Shown: positions 37,201 to 50,100 of the stretch, piece by piece
How the letters are laid out: each line of letters begins with the position of its first letter
Numbering within the stretch: position 1 is the stretch's first letter
Source: Acridotheres tristis
Taxonomy: Eukaryota; Chordata; Aves; Passeriformes; Sturnidae
Assembly (NCBI GenBank): GCA_037013685.1
Contig: CM072887.1
Location: 49,713,154 to 49,777,153 of the forward strand
Direction of reading: 5' to 3'
Length of the DNA stretch: 64,000 bases
The notes under the pieces: generated by a model
The model's input: only the letters and a program-made list of their open reading frames with translations
What the model was told of the DNA's origin: nothing
Database searches by the model: none
Translations under genes and position numbers: made by a program

Positions 37201-40032
37201 AATACAGGTATTTTTTTGTATTAAATATTTCTGAGAGGAAGATTCCAGAATGATTCACAATCAAACTAATCTTGCCATTAGCTCTCTCTCACACTTTTTG
37301 ACAGCCACAGAGTGGAATATCTCTCTCTCTGCCAGCAATTTAAGTAGAATGGCACTATTTTATCTTCTCCAATTTCTTGTCGATTGACCCTGATTACAAG
37401 TGTCTAGTCTGTATCTGTTGAAAAAGTCTTGTTTGTTCCTATACCATCATTCTGATTAGGTGCAGTAATTTATTTTTATTATTGATGTTTTCAAACTCAT
37501 TTTTAACCTCAAAGGAGATTACACCAAGAATGAAATAATGGCCAATACCTGTAAACCTAAAATATATTGCTTCGGGGAAGTTTTCTTCTCTGTAGAAAAC
37601 AGACTTCATACATTTTCTCAGCCTCTTGAGTCTTTCTATGTGCAGCTCTTCTGAAGTATACAAATGTGATGCTGTTTACACTATTGCAGCCGTGTCTTAA
37701 GGTATCTTTTATGTTCCAACCCAAAATTTGGTGAGACTTAACAATTTGTGAATGACTGCAAATCAAGTATGCTAAGGTCCGCTTTCTGGAAGTATTTCTA
37801 GGTCTTTGTATAGAGAAAGAAATAAAATACAAAAAATTACAAACAAGAATAAAATGCAGTGAAAGGTGGCATATTTTGCTAATATCTTCCTTGTTTACTT
37901 ACTAAAGGAGTTAATATCTATTCCAATAAAAGAAACTCTGAGGAAGTAGGGTATATGGAAATGATCTAAGTGTGTACAAAAACCTGGTTAACTTTTCCAC
38001 AATTTGTGTGAATGATGTAACAAATGACCTGATTTTTAAAATAACTAATTTCTGAGTAAACTGGTCAGAATTACTCTGTGTATTATACACAGAATGAAAA
38101 AGAGATACTTATTTTTGAGTTATGAAAAACAAGGCTTCTACAAAGGATTGGATTGTCGAGATATAATTTGCTGATAATTTGCAGCACAGGTTGATGTAGA
38201 CTTGCTGCACTTGTCAGAAAGATGCATCTCCAGGACAAGTCCTGGCTGATTATGTGCAGTAAGGACTCGCAGACCCAAGCAAAGCCACCTCACTTCCCTG
38301 AGACAGAGAAAGGGAGGGCCTCTGTGGAAAGGCAGGTGGAGACCACTTATGTGTAGGGATCCTCATTACCCCACAACCAACCATGGGTCTAAGCAGGGCA
38401 TGTTCCAGGGGGACCGTGCCAATCTCGTTCCCCTGCTGGACCAGGTGAGGGAGATCAGGCAGCACACATGGTAGCAACAGTACTTGCCAACTTCTGGAAG
38501 TATTTTTTCAGCCCCAGAACATTACTGTGGTGGTGTGCAGGTCTCTGTGACTACTGAAACTGCCATGAATTACTTGATCTCTGCACTTGATGTCTGTGAT
38601 CTCACTTTGAGGTCTTCCCTATACATGGTATGACCCTTGCAAGGGCGTAAAGTCTGACTGGACAGCACCCAGATTTGACCTTCCAAACTAGGAAGCTTAA
38701 ATTTTGTAAAACTGATGCTTGAGATATTACACTCCTGTACCCAGCTCTTCTGATTCACAGTAAGGAGCTGCTGTCTTGGCTCAAACTGAACCATTTAGTC
38801 TGACACTCCACACCTACTTTGGACATGTGAATCAGGCCCCTATTTCACATCCATGGAGTGTTCACCATTTTATAGGAATGTGAAGACTTGAAAAGTTTTT
38901 CCTGGAGGTTTGACCCCATGTTACAGCAGGCAAACACCTTCATATGCCTGTGAAATAGCGGAAAGGATCCTTCTATTTTTTTTCCTTTGTAAACCTACAG
39001 GACTAGAGGTAAAACTTGCTCTTGTCAAAACAGATTGAAGTCTGCAACTGAGGTGGCTGGAATCAGGATTTGCCCAGACTTGTGGCCTCAGAAACTGGCC
39101 ACAATTTCTCCATTCCTCTGGTTTCTATATAGAAATGCAATTTAGAAGCTTCAAAACTGTGAACTAAGGTAGGCAGAACATCTAGCTATGGGAATGCAAG
39201 ACACTGAAAAATCACAGAATTTCAGAACATTCCCACCAACACAAGGAACTTTAAAAAAATATCTCTGAAATGCTGCTGTCTGCAGGCAAAGAAACTGGGC
39301 TATTTGACTCGAAACTTCTTGTGATAGCTGCTTCAGGAGTATTTGAAAATATAGTAGCTAATTTTCTTGGGAAACTAAGGCCCTGGCTACAGATGATGCA
39401 GAATGTATGTAATTTTTAAAAGAAAAAGATTTGGGAACTGTTCCAGTCAAACAGTTTGCCCAGTTACTTCACACAAAATTGTGACTTAGAAAATGTGGCA
39501 CATTCCTGTCAGAGAGATCTTACTTACTTTGACCCATCCACTTTGACTTGATCTCTTAGAGCCCAAACAGCTCAGGCATGGTCTTGTCCTCCCAGACACA
39601 GACCAGTCACATAACTGCTCAATTTCTTACATGCCTGTGTACGTCCTCCATAAGGAAGTCATGGAAACCTAATCTCCAGGATCTGGATGAGAAGGAAAAA
39701 AAGGTTAATTTATGCGCAAGGAATAGCTTGCCAAGCTCAGAATAACGGCTCATCCTGGGAGCTGGTGTAATGTTCTTATGATAGGCTGCAGTTTTTTATT
39801 CCCAAGTTGGATAAGCTGGTAGGTACAATGTGAGCAGACGGGCAGGTGACACCTACGAGCAGTGAGCTACTGCTCGTCAGCCAGGAAAAGGCATACCACG
39901 AGTGCTGTTGCTTTGCAGCTGACGGGCAGTATCTCACGTCCTTGGGTGCACGAATCCCGCTGTTATTAGTTACCAATTTCCTGCAGTGCCTCCCACCGCG
40001 CCCGGACTCCTGGAGAAGACGAGGCTGCTGCC

Positions 40033-40055
40033 CCTCGACAACGCCTCTGTCGAGG
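40033..40055. repeat. Short hairpin sequence upstream of HECA
   Basis: CCTCGACA (40033-40040) and TGTCGAGG (40048-40055) are exact complements with a 7 bp loop. It is at the upstream edge of the CpG island. Function unknown. Confidence 0.5.
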
Positions 40056-40487
40056 CACGGTGCTTCCAGCTCTGCTCCAGAGGGGCGCAGCAGTTCGAGT
40101 CTTCCAATAATTCCTATCCTGAAGGCTCGCCCCCGCTGTCCGTCACCCCATCAGGAACCACACGAAATCCAAAGTCAGGGCTGTGCTGCTGTAAGGCTTT
40201 GTGCTCCCTAACCCGCCCCCGCCTCCCCCACGAGACTGCATTGTTTTGGTTTCCTTCCATCCCCTTTTTATCCCTGCACGTTCAGGTGACATTTTCCAAG
40301 TGTTCCCCGTTGTTTGGACATTCACAGCGCCCAGGAGGTGGCGGCGGGAGCGCGGCCCTCGGCGCACAGAGAACCCTGTCCCCTCTGGCCCGTCACCCCG
40401 CCCCGGCTGCACCCCGGATCACCAGCTACAGCTCCGATTCCCGCTCCGGCTCCCGGCGGCAGAGCGCAACCCACCCCTCTCGGGAGG

Positions 40488-40548
40488 CGCGACCGCGACC
40501 GCGACCGCCCCCACCCGTGCCGTGCCGTGCTGTGCCGTGCCGTGCCGG
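40488..40548. repeat. GC-rich short tandem repeats in the HECA promoter
   Basis: About three GCGACC units are followed after a short gap by about six CCGTG/GTGCC-type pentanucleotide units, one carrying a C-to-T change. These are likely to vary in length between individuals. Confidence 0.75.
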
Positions 40549-40802
40549 CGGGAGGGAGCGGGGCTTTCCCTCTCCCGATAAGCCCCGCCCGCCGCCCGCG
40601 CCTGGCTCGGCCTCGGCCCCAGCCCCCCCTTCTTCGCGCACGCCGCCTCCCGCTGCCACCCGCGCCTGCTCCGGGAGGAAGAGGGGCGGCGGTAGCGGGC
40701 GGCCGAGAGGGACACGCCTTTCACCCTCCCCGGCCCGGCCCCCCGGGCCCCGCCGCCCACCGCGGGCGCGGCGCAGCGCAGCGCGGCCGCCGCCGCCCCG
40801 CC

Positions 40803-40817
40803 ATGAGCCGGAGGTAG
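40803..40817 (+). CDS. Upstream ORF in the HECA 5'UTR (four codons plus stop)
   Basis: ATGAGCCGGAGGTAG encodes a four-residue peptide and ends 66 nt before the HECA ATG. Its start context, CCGCCATGA, is good (G at -3), arguably better than that of the main start (G at -3 but C at +4). If the 5'UTR includes it, ribosomes would have to reinitiate or scan past it to translate HECA. Whether it is in the mature transcript depends on the unproven start site. Confidence 0.4.
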   Translation: MSRR

Positions 40818-40883
40818 CGGCGGCGGCGCCTTCCGCAGCCGCCACCGCCCGCCTGCCCCGCCGCGGCGGCGGCCGGGCCCGCG

Positions 40884-41115
40884 ATGCCGAACCAGAAGGG
40901 CGGCAAGGGCAAGAAGAACAAGCGCGCCAACAGCAGCGGCGACGAGCAGGAGAACGGGGCGGCGGCGGGCGGCGGAGCCGCGGCGGCGGCGGGCGGTGGT
41001 GCCGCGGGTGGCGGCGGAGCCGGAGCGGCGGCCGCGGGCGGCGGCGGTGGAGCGGGCGGCGGAGCGGGCGGCGCGGCGGCCGCGGGCGGCTCGGCGCCCG
41101 GAGACGTTAAGAGCG
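40884..41115 (+). CDS. HECA: HECA coding exon 1
   Basis: It encodes residues 1-77 and the first base of codon 78. The basic, conserved N-terminus is followed by a Gly/Ala run encoded by GGC/GCG-type repeats. The ATG was chosen because MPNQK...NKRANSSGDEQENG matches the known HECA start; it is the only in-frame ATG giving this sequence. Donor GTGAGC follows at 41116. Confidence 0.95.
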
Positions 41116-44100
41116 GTGAGCGGCGGGCCGGGCCCCGCGGCCTCCCGCGGTGGCGCAGGCGGCGGCGGAGACCGGAGGGGCGGCGCGGGGGGGCGCGCCC
41201 GGAGAGAGGAGGTCCGCGGGCGGGGGCCCAGGGCGGCGGGGCGGTGTCGCCTGGGCCGTGCGCGGCTGCCGCCGGCGGGATCTCCCCGAGACGCCCGGCG
41301 GGGCGGGGGCTGCGAACCGGGGTGTCCTGCCCGGTGGCCCGCCGGAGGGCGGGGGCCGCCCGGCGGCGATGCTGAGAGCGGCGGGGGCCCGCGGCGCCTG
41401 GGTGCCGTGGCTGCGGGCGGCCCGGGAGCGCGGTCCGGGGGCAGAGCGCATCCCCGGCGGGCGGGAAGCGCAGCGCTCGCCGGCGGCGGCTGATTCGGAG
41501 CTCCGTTGAAAAATCCGCACTTTATTCCGTCACGATCAAAAATGGAGTCCTGCTTTTCGGTCAGTTTTGTTTGCCGTTGTACACCAGTTGGGTTTGTCAG
41601 GTTAACGTGTTCACTTCGCATCAACCATTTTATCCTGTCTTTGGTCGGTGGGTTGGATTTTGGTTAGGAGCGGTTTTGGTAAGGTGGTGTCTTGCAGAAA
41701 CTTGCATTGCTATTCATGTTTGTTTTGCTGCAGAAGGATGTGTCAGGCTAAAACTAAAGGCAGGCAAAGATTTTATTACAGTTTTGTTAAGCCAAATAAC
41801 GCCACCTCTTAGGTCCGCTGCTAGGTTTGCAAACTGCGGTGCAGAGTCCCTACTCTTCACTTTTTTCCTGTACCAAGTTGGATTTCAGCTTTTTACTCTC
41901 CATGCTTTTCAAAAAGTGGGAGGGTGGCTACAACTGCTATTAGGCTTCGTGGCGGTAGTTTTGCCTACTGTTGTTAGAAAGGCAGTTCCAAGTTTGTTAG
42001 TTTGGTTTCCAAGATGTCTGATTCCCGTGTATTATTTAATGGAAACTTTTCCTTGGAAGTATTATCAATTAATTACGAATCACTTTAGCTCAGAAGGTCT
42101 TTGCCAGACTGCTTTTGTAAGAGTATTACTCCAGAGAATCGTAGAGAATGATTAGAATTTCCTTTTTGGGTTTTCTTCGGTTGTTTTTTTTTTTTTTTCC
42201 CTATTTGCTTTAAATGAGTGAACAAGGGGCAATAAAGAGATTAACAGGCTATCGAATGTTGCTAGAGTATTTTTATCATGACTTCGGTATGGTAATGTAA
42301 TGTGTCCAGCTTCCACATTTCAGGTGGTGTCTTACACATTGGCTTTTCTTTAGATGGGGAGAAGCAATGTTTGGAGGTTTTGTTTTGCTCAAACACAAGT
42401 GGCAGCAGTGGTGCGTTTCTGGTGTGGTTGTATTGCCTGTGGATGCTGAGGTGGTGTTCCATCTGCAGATGCCGCAGGAGGTGATGCCAGTGAGCACTGA
42501 TAGTGGTACTGCTCACTAGATAGACAGGTTATCAGTCTTCTTCAGCTGTAGGCCTGTGTGTTCCACATGCTTGACATATCCTTCCTCTGTGCTGCCCAGC
42601 TTCCTCAGAAGCTGAGGCTGCCTTTCTGATGTCTAACCTGAGGTGCTCCTTTATTCTCTCCCTGCTTCCATATGACTTCAGTGGTCAGAAACATCCCTTG
42701 ACTCTTTTACCAAATCCTTCGTTTCCCCTTTTCTTACTCCCTCACCTCAGAGCTGCAACCTTGGCTTCCACATTTGGTGTAGAGTGCCTGGTCAGCACAC
42801 TTGATCATTGCACCTCGTTATACCTTTCTTTTCAGATAATCATAAAGGCTGGAAGGGTAGATATGGTTGCTGGCTTAATTTTACGCTGACTACTGCCTAT
42901 CAGATAATCCTGAGCTGCAAGTTTTGTAAATTGTATTCTCACTGGTAAGTGCTGGGTCAGGTTGTGCTGCAGAATTGAGAATCTGGCTCATGAGAATCTG
43001 GCTCATGTGCAGGGAAAAGATTAGACAATGATAACTGATTCCCTCAAGTCTTCAGAGCCAATGAATCTGAAATGAAGCTCTGTAGTGTAGGCACAGCCCT
43101 GGAAGCAGCTAGCCCATTACTAGACTCCAGACATTTGTAAGAAGCTGTGCACTTGAGGGTTGCTTGATCACTAAGCAGTTTATGGAGGATGTGGCCTGCT
43201 GAGGTGAGTGGTGGGGTTAATAGAGTTCTGCTGTGCACAGTCAAGTCTTGACTGTTAGTGGGAGACTATCTGGGTTTTGGATTAAGTCTGCTGGGTTGCA
43301 GGGAGGCTCCTAGCTGTGCTGCTTTTGGACCGTGCAGCTGCATGCTGTGACTCGTGCTGCCCAGGCTCAGTGGTCCTGTGAGACTCTGGGCTTGCTCTTC
43401 TCTTCTGCATTGTCACCGTAGTATTTCTGCATGTCACCACCAATTGCTCTAGTGTAATTTGTGTGTGTCTGGTACCACTGCTCTCCTATCCTGGAAAAGC
43501 AGTGGATGATCATAATGACATAACCTGCTTTCTTTCATTAATGTCACAAGACAGAAGTATACAGAGATGAAGGCAGCAGATTTAACAGTTGCAAATATCT
43601 GTGCAGACCTTGGCTTTGCATCGTGATGTCAGTGTGATGGTCCAATTATGCAGTCACATCAGGACCCTGCTTCGCTCATGAAGAGGCAGTGATTCAGCTA
43701 TGGGTTTTTTTTAAGTCTTCACAGTTGGTTATGTAGTCGATATATTGTTTCTGCCCCTCTTCCATGTGGCATAATGAAATAGAATTTTTAATTTCCTCTG
43801 GGCTTCTCTGTATAGCCCTGACTAGCTGTGCCATGTGATTGGGAGCTGCCATTACAACATCCCTTTACCGTAGAAAGTTCTTGTTCACTTTTACATTTTA
43901 ATAAATTTTGTCTCAATCTCTGCATAATTTTCCCTTTAAACAATCGGTGAGTTTTTGGCATGATGACTGAGAAATGTCAGCAGACTTTTCTCCTGCCCCA
44001 AGAGGGCATTTGTTTATGATTTTTTGGTGGTGTTTCAATTTTTGTGTGTTCAGAACTCAAATTGTGCTTGAAGCGTTCTACACTCCCACTGGGGAACCGG

Positions 44101-47100
44101 GAAGGCAGAGAGCATAACTACTGACCAGGCGTGATGGCTTTTCTCACTTTGCACTCTGTTTCTCAGCAGATATTGGGATGATGCCTGCAAGGGGGACTCA
44201 CATTCCCTAGCTATGTCCTCCACTCCTATCTCTTCCATCAGACTGTATGGTAGATTAATCTTTCTTGACCAAAGTGCATCCATTTTCTGCATAAGTGATG
44301 TACAGATCATGGAGAGAGGGGGTTATGGGATGTAGGTGGACTAGTTTAACAATGTCACAGTGCACAGGGAAACAGAGATGTGATGTCACAGAAAGCCTCG
44401 TTTCTTAGATTACTTGTCTTCAGAGTGATTGAATGATGTTTCTAAAAAAATTTTAGTTTTCTAGTTTTCTAGCTAGAAATCTGATCTGTTAACATGTAAA
44501 ATTATACCAGTAACTGCATAGGATTTTGCACTTACCCCACTGATGGCAGTAGCCTATCTGCAGACATAAATGACTTTAACATTTTGTGGATACTTTACCC
44601 CGATCATCAGAAGAGGAGAGTCCATGGGGTTTACTTTTAGATCTGAGGCTCTGAGGAAGAAATTCCTATTCTGTCTCTGCCTTGCTGAGGCTGGACACTT
44701 TCAGATTCCCTGCTTCAGCTGTTTTATCCCTTTATCGTCTAAATGTCTTGCTCTAGTCTTGACATACAGTTGTTTCTGACCTTAATATTCCGTATTCTAT
44801 CCATTTTCTTTGCCTTTCTTCCATTCTTCATCTCACTGTCCAGTAGAGCCAAGTCCTCTTCTTTGGCTTGGTCGTCCCTATCTTAACATCTTGCTGCTTC
44901 ACCCCCTTGTTGTTATCACTGTGTTCTCTATAGCACTGTGAGAAGACTAGAGAAAAGAAAAAGCTGTGTGTCCTTAGCTTGCTTTTTCACTTTAACATGG
45001 AATTCATTAAAGCCAGCCAAATTAAACTAAAAGAAACCCCACAGCATAACTGTCTCTAAATCACTGTCCTGCAGTGTACTGGCCACTTGTTTTAAGATTC
45101 CCCCTGCCATAGGTGAGCCCTTAAACTGCACAAGTGGCAGAGCTGGTGAGTTGATGGGTTGGCAGGTGGAGCTGCTGACAGATTTGTGTGCTTTTGAACA
45201 CTTCACTTGGGTTTCACAAATTTGTAAGACTGATCTACTTTCAAATAAAAATGCTAATGTAGGAAAAGTGTATGGAGAGAGAAATCAGTTAGCACAACAG
45301 TGACTAATGTGTTGAATGCTGTGACTGGCCAACAATTAAGATTTACCAAAAAATGTAATTATATCCTGGATGTAGGATAGCTAAATAGGGACAGAAAATT
45401 CGTCAATGTAATGTTTAATTTAAAAATGTACTTTCAGAGAATGAATTGTTGTAGTATTTAAGCTTGGATTAATATTTTCTGTCAAATGTTCCCTGCTGCA
45501 TATAACATCCAGTTCCAGTTTGGCACTCTAGTGGTGTTCAGTATTGGCACCTTCTGATTATTTAGCCTGAGGGAGTCCCATTGGTATCAGTGAGACCACC
45601 TGGAAAATTAAGTTTCTGTTCTGTTGCAGTGACTACAAAATTTAATACCTAGTAATTTACTGAGGGGAAATAATTTTGCCTCATAATACCAGTGTGTTCT
45701 TCTAACTGCAGAAATCAATTTAATGCAAATTTCGCTGTCTCTATCAATGCAAATCAGGTTTGAGAGGACTTTTATGTTAGTTTTAGGATTTTTAAAACTA
45801 TGCAGTTACATACTTTGGTAGCAAATGCAGTTTGTGTTCTGCAAATCTTTGCAAATGGAATCATGTTCATGGTGTTACTGAGTAAAAAAAAAAAATCCTT
45901 TCATGCAAGCGAGCCCACACCCATTTAAGTTTGGGTTTTTAAAGTTACTTGCTGTCAAAATGACTATCAGTGCCCTGACAGCATTCTGTGTTCATGTGAT
46001 TAGTTATTGCTCAAGTGTTGTGCTTTCATGAGTAAGGTTTAGGTGTGATGTTTGTTGTGTTTCATACAAGGAAATACAGTTTTTGAACCGATTGCTTTGC
46101 TTTGTCTGTACTCATCGCATATCTTACTCCCGGTGATCTAACAAGTAGTGACAAAATGATTTCTAGCCCTTGGAGACGTTTGTAAGTTTTCTTCAGCCTT
46201 GCTTGCAGCCTCGCATATTGAGACATCCTTTGATATTAAAGTACTGTTATGGCTGGCAGGCATCCATCCTTCTCTGCCCTTCTTCCTGCAGCATGTGTGA
46301 GGGGAAAAAAAAAACGGGAAAACTTTGTATTCAGCTCAGAGTAAAGTAGTACAGCTAATCTTCAAGGTGTCTAAATTGTAACAGGCTTCGTAGGGCACGG
46401 GTTTTCTTTAAACTGTTTTGATAGAAATTCAAATAATTTCAAAGAGGCCTCTTGAAGCAGTAATCTAGTCACTGGAGTGGCTAATTCCATTTTGAAAGCT
46501 TGTGGGATTTCAAGTGGAGTACTGGCGGAGTACTGGCATTTCCTGGTAGACTTCAGTGACATTTATCTTGAGAGCATTCACTTCAACCTTTATGTCTTTC
46601 TCTCTGTCTCTTGCAGTCCATCAGTCCTCCTTCCTGGGCTTGGGAGGGATATTGCTGTTGTTCCTGAGATGCCTGCTGGGAGAGGAGGCAGCTTCTGTTG
46701 GAGCCTGGCTGTTGAGTGTGCTGGCACTCCCTGTCTCCAGTTGTGTGCTGCTGATACCACTACAGGAGCAGTGTACAGCTGAGGCCTCTGTGCCACACAG
46801 ATGCCAGAGATGGTCCATGACAGGGCTGGGTGCCAGCATGGCATCACGAGGGAAATGTCTGTGGGAACCAATAGCTCTACATCAGGAGCTGCTCTTTTGA
46901 AGAGATGCTGAATACTGCATCTCCTGTTTCCCACTCAGTTTCTACCACCTTCTTTAGTCTTTAGCCCAGAAAATAGAATACAGTCTGTCACACTGAAACT
47001 TGGGAAAGATAGACCAATGACACAAATATCCCTAGATTTGAAAACATAAAAGGTGCTGGTACCACTTGGTTCAACCTGTTTTCTTTTCTCTCTTGCCTTC

Positions 47101-50100
47101 TTGTGCTTTTGGATCGGGTGTAGTGGCTAGCTGGCTGTAAGTCTGAGTGAGTCCAGCCTGCAGTGTTTACATCTGTGCTTGGCATTAGGGCATATACTGC
47201 ATGCCACAGTTATCTCTATTTCCAGTGTGAGTTGGAGTTTTCCACTGAAAACTTGCTAGGACAGGTGCAGTAGAGTCTGCTTTAGTTATTATTAGAATGA
47301 CTGTTTCTTGAAGCACCAGGGTTAGTTCTCTGTAGCAGTTGGAGTTTTAAAAGGTCTTGGAAGGCTAAGGTGAGAGGATTTAATTGTGCAGGTGCTTTTC
47401 TGTGGGGACAATTCATGTGCAGAGTAAGCAACAGCCAATATTCAAAACACATAAAGGCACACCAGTCTTAAGATAGTCATTAATGTCTGCATTCACCATG
47501 ATAGCAGTCATCGGAAAAATTCACATGATGCTGAGGAGTCTTCCTAGCTAAGGCGTGATTGCTCATGGCACAGAGAACCAATTGTCTTCTGACCTGGTTA
47601 AACCAATTCAGAGTTCACTTGGGAGTATTGGGGATGCATAGTTGTCTTGGTACTGATACAGGTAGAGGCTTAGGTCTCTGTGAATATTTCCAGTTGGATT
47701 CAGGTGTTACAGTACAAGCTGGGGCAAGATTTTTCCTATACAGAGAGGGTCAAAGCTTTTGTTTGTGATTGTTTTCTGTATTTGGACAACACGACAACAC
47801 ATATTAAATGGAAAGAAACTGGATAAGTTGTCTAGATGATAAATGTACAGATTACGGTGATTTCTTCAAGACCATATGAATTCTTATGTTGGGTTTCAGC
47901 AGTGTAGGCAGTAGGTTCAGCTTGGAGCACAGATGGCTGTGTAAACAAGCTACAAAATTATTGTGCACATGTAAGTGCCTATCTTCCTTAGTTTTTGTAC
48001 AGTTTCAATCTTGATTTTCTGCCTTACTTTGGTGAGGTGATGGTTGAGCTGGGAGTGGGTGGTTGAATGAGAACTGCAGATAACTGTATCACATGCTAGT
48101 TGCTGATTTCATAAACAGGCATTAGCTCAGACTGTGCTGTTAGTTAGAAGATGTTAATGTGGCAGGTATGAGTTAAGCCTTCATGATTTCCGTGGCTTTT
48201 TCCTGCTCCTGTGAAGTTGCTAGGTGCTGGGGTTTTTTTTAATTTATTTTTTTATTGTTAAGAAATTGCCTTGGAGGTCATGAAGTTAACATAAGTGCAG
48301 TGCATGGATATGCTTCTAGCAGCTACTGAGCCCTCTGGGAGTCCCATCACCTAAATTCTCATCTGAACCAGGGTTTAGCAGCTCCAAATTACCTGGAATC
48401 TTTTCTAGGGGATCACTTCACGTTACTACTCACCTAATTGAATTAGTGACATCTTGCACGTGAGGTAAAACATGAGGGAACTGGGCTGCTTATGGCCTTG
48501 TTCCCCTTAAATCCCTTCTAAGAATAGGTGTTGCTTCCAGGTGTGTGGTCTTTGGGGGCGGGATTGAGCTCTGGATCAGCACCTATTGACAATGTCAATA
48601 TGTAGGTGCCTAATAGATGTAAAGCTATCAGCCAGACTGACTCCAGACACCTCCTCATTGCAGTGGCTCTCTGTTGCTTACTGAGAATGGACTGCTTGCC
48701 TTGGCTTCTCTTTCCAAGAGCGTGAGGGAGTCTTAGGGCACAGAAGAAAGCCTGTGTCAAGAGTGGCTTAGCAGGTACTGCTGTCTTGTTTTTTTCCCTT
48801 CCCTCCTGGAGAATCCGCCTGGAAGCTTTTGTCCTGATCATTTGGCAAAGATTGCCTCCGAAGTTTTGAGGAAGTATCAGTCATCATCAGTGAGTGTTAC
48901 CAGTGTAAGCCCCGAGCTGAGCTGTTTTGAAAGACTGTTTGTCAGCTGTTATTTGTTCTTGTTGCTGCACTGAAGATGCAAGCCTGCCTTTTGGATCAAC
49001 TTGTGAAACGTCTTTTCTCATTGCATTCCTCTGGTGCACTTAGGCTCTTAGGAAAGTGGCCAATCATTTCTGTATTGCCATGTTATTTGTACTATTTAAC
49101 CAGTTGTGAGTATGACAATACCATTTGGTCACATCTTGGTAATCTTTGGAATATTAGATTGTATTAGAAGGTTCAACAAAGCAAATAGATCAGACAATTC
49201 AAATTTTCTCTTTCTATCTGTTTTGTTGTGGTGGTGGTGGCTTATTTTCTGCAGCTGCATTACAGTATTAGTGCAGTAATATTGTATGACTTCAATTAAA
49301 ATAAAGCTATGCTGATGGCAGAGGAAATTCAGAAGATTCATGCAGATGGTTGGTAGGGAGTGGCCTTCCCTAGGAATGACTCAGCTCTGGTTCAGGCTGG
49401 CACAGTGAACAATTCCTAGCTGTGTAAGGTTGTGAAGAGAGCAGTGTTCACAGGAAAGCAGGGTAGAGGTTAAAGTGCTTGGTTTGCAAGGTACGTGTCC
49501 CACAGGAACCCTTCTGGCCTAGGTAATGTGCTGGCAACTAGCATGTACTTGGCATGGATGAAGAGATGCTAGAGTAACAGTAGACAAGAGCAAGCCATAG
49601 CAAGTGTCTTGCAACCGATCTGGTGCCAAGACCTTTCCCTTTTTGGGGGGATAATTTCTTTTTCCAGATACACAACAACCTACAGTTGCCTGGCAGTTGT
49701 TTTAAGATGACAGCAGGACCGTCTGGTCCAGCCGCCACCGCGCTTCCCTCTCCCCCTGCCCCCAGCCTCACATGTTTAACACCTCCCTTGCATTTTACCA
49801 GAGATGGCAAATCTGTGCAGTGAGCTGAAGCCCATGCATGCCGACGAGTAAGGGAAATAATTAGCTGTTTCTGTCCACTGACTGAAAAACTCTGGTACTT
49901 AACACAATGGATAATGTGGGAGCATAGCAGGGGAAGAGCGAATTTTGCTTTAGGCATCGACGTTGAGGACTTGGAACAAATGGGAACAGTCACGAAACTG
50001 AAGCCATGGAATCATTGCATTTGGCTTGCTGGGTGCATCTTTGGTTTTATGAAGGGTATGTAAACAGAAGTAAATAACGTTCTCCTTAATAGATACTTCA

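Larger units (their letters stand above)
18062..39980. other. Intergenic region between ABRACL and HECA
   Basis: No gene is supported in these 22 kb. The open frames are short and isolated and match no recognisable domain. The region holds a possible CR1 tail near 23.13 kb, a (GA)n run near 25.46 kb, a (CCAA)n run near 26.71 kb, a long G/T tract at 29.03 kb, a perfect inverted repeat at 33.7 kb, and a long CCTCT satellite at 34.06 kb. Stretches such as 23.9-24.2 kb and 35.05-35.16 kb are candidates for conserved non-coding elements, but conservation cannot be judged from one sequence. Confidence 0.75.
39985..41505. promoter_or_regulatory. CpG island covering HECA promoter and first exon
   Basis: A sharp rise in GC and CpG starts near 39,990, is strongest from about 40,340 to 41,500, and falls back to AT-rich DNA at about 41,510. 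The HECA start codon (40884) and first donor (41116) lie inside. The upstream part contains GCGACC and CCGTG short repeats (40,488-40,548). The very long open frames on both strands are a by-product of base composition. The transcription start site cannot be placed precisely and probably lies a few hundred bases before the ATG. Confidence 0.8.

Noticed and set aside
39211..39245. Possible CR1 tail (ATCACAGAATTTCAG...)
   Set aside because: Only about 15 bases resemble the reverse CR1 end and the expected GTTGGAAGG-like part is missing.
39986..41624. Frames of 374 and 401 codons on opposite strands of the HECA CpG island
   Set aside because: They overlap the genuine HECA exon 1 in other frames or on the other strand and have composition-driven, low-complexity sequence.
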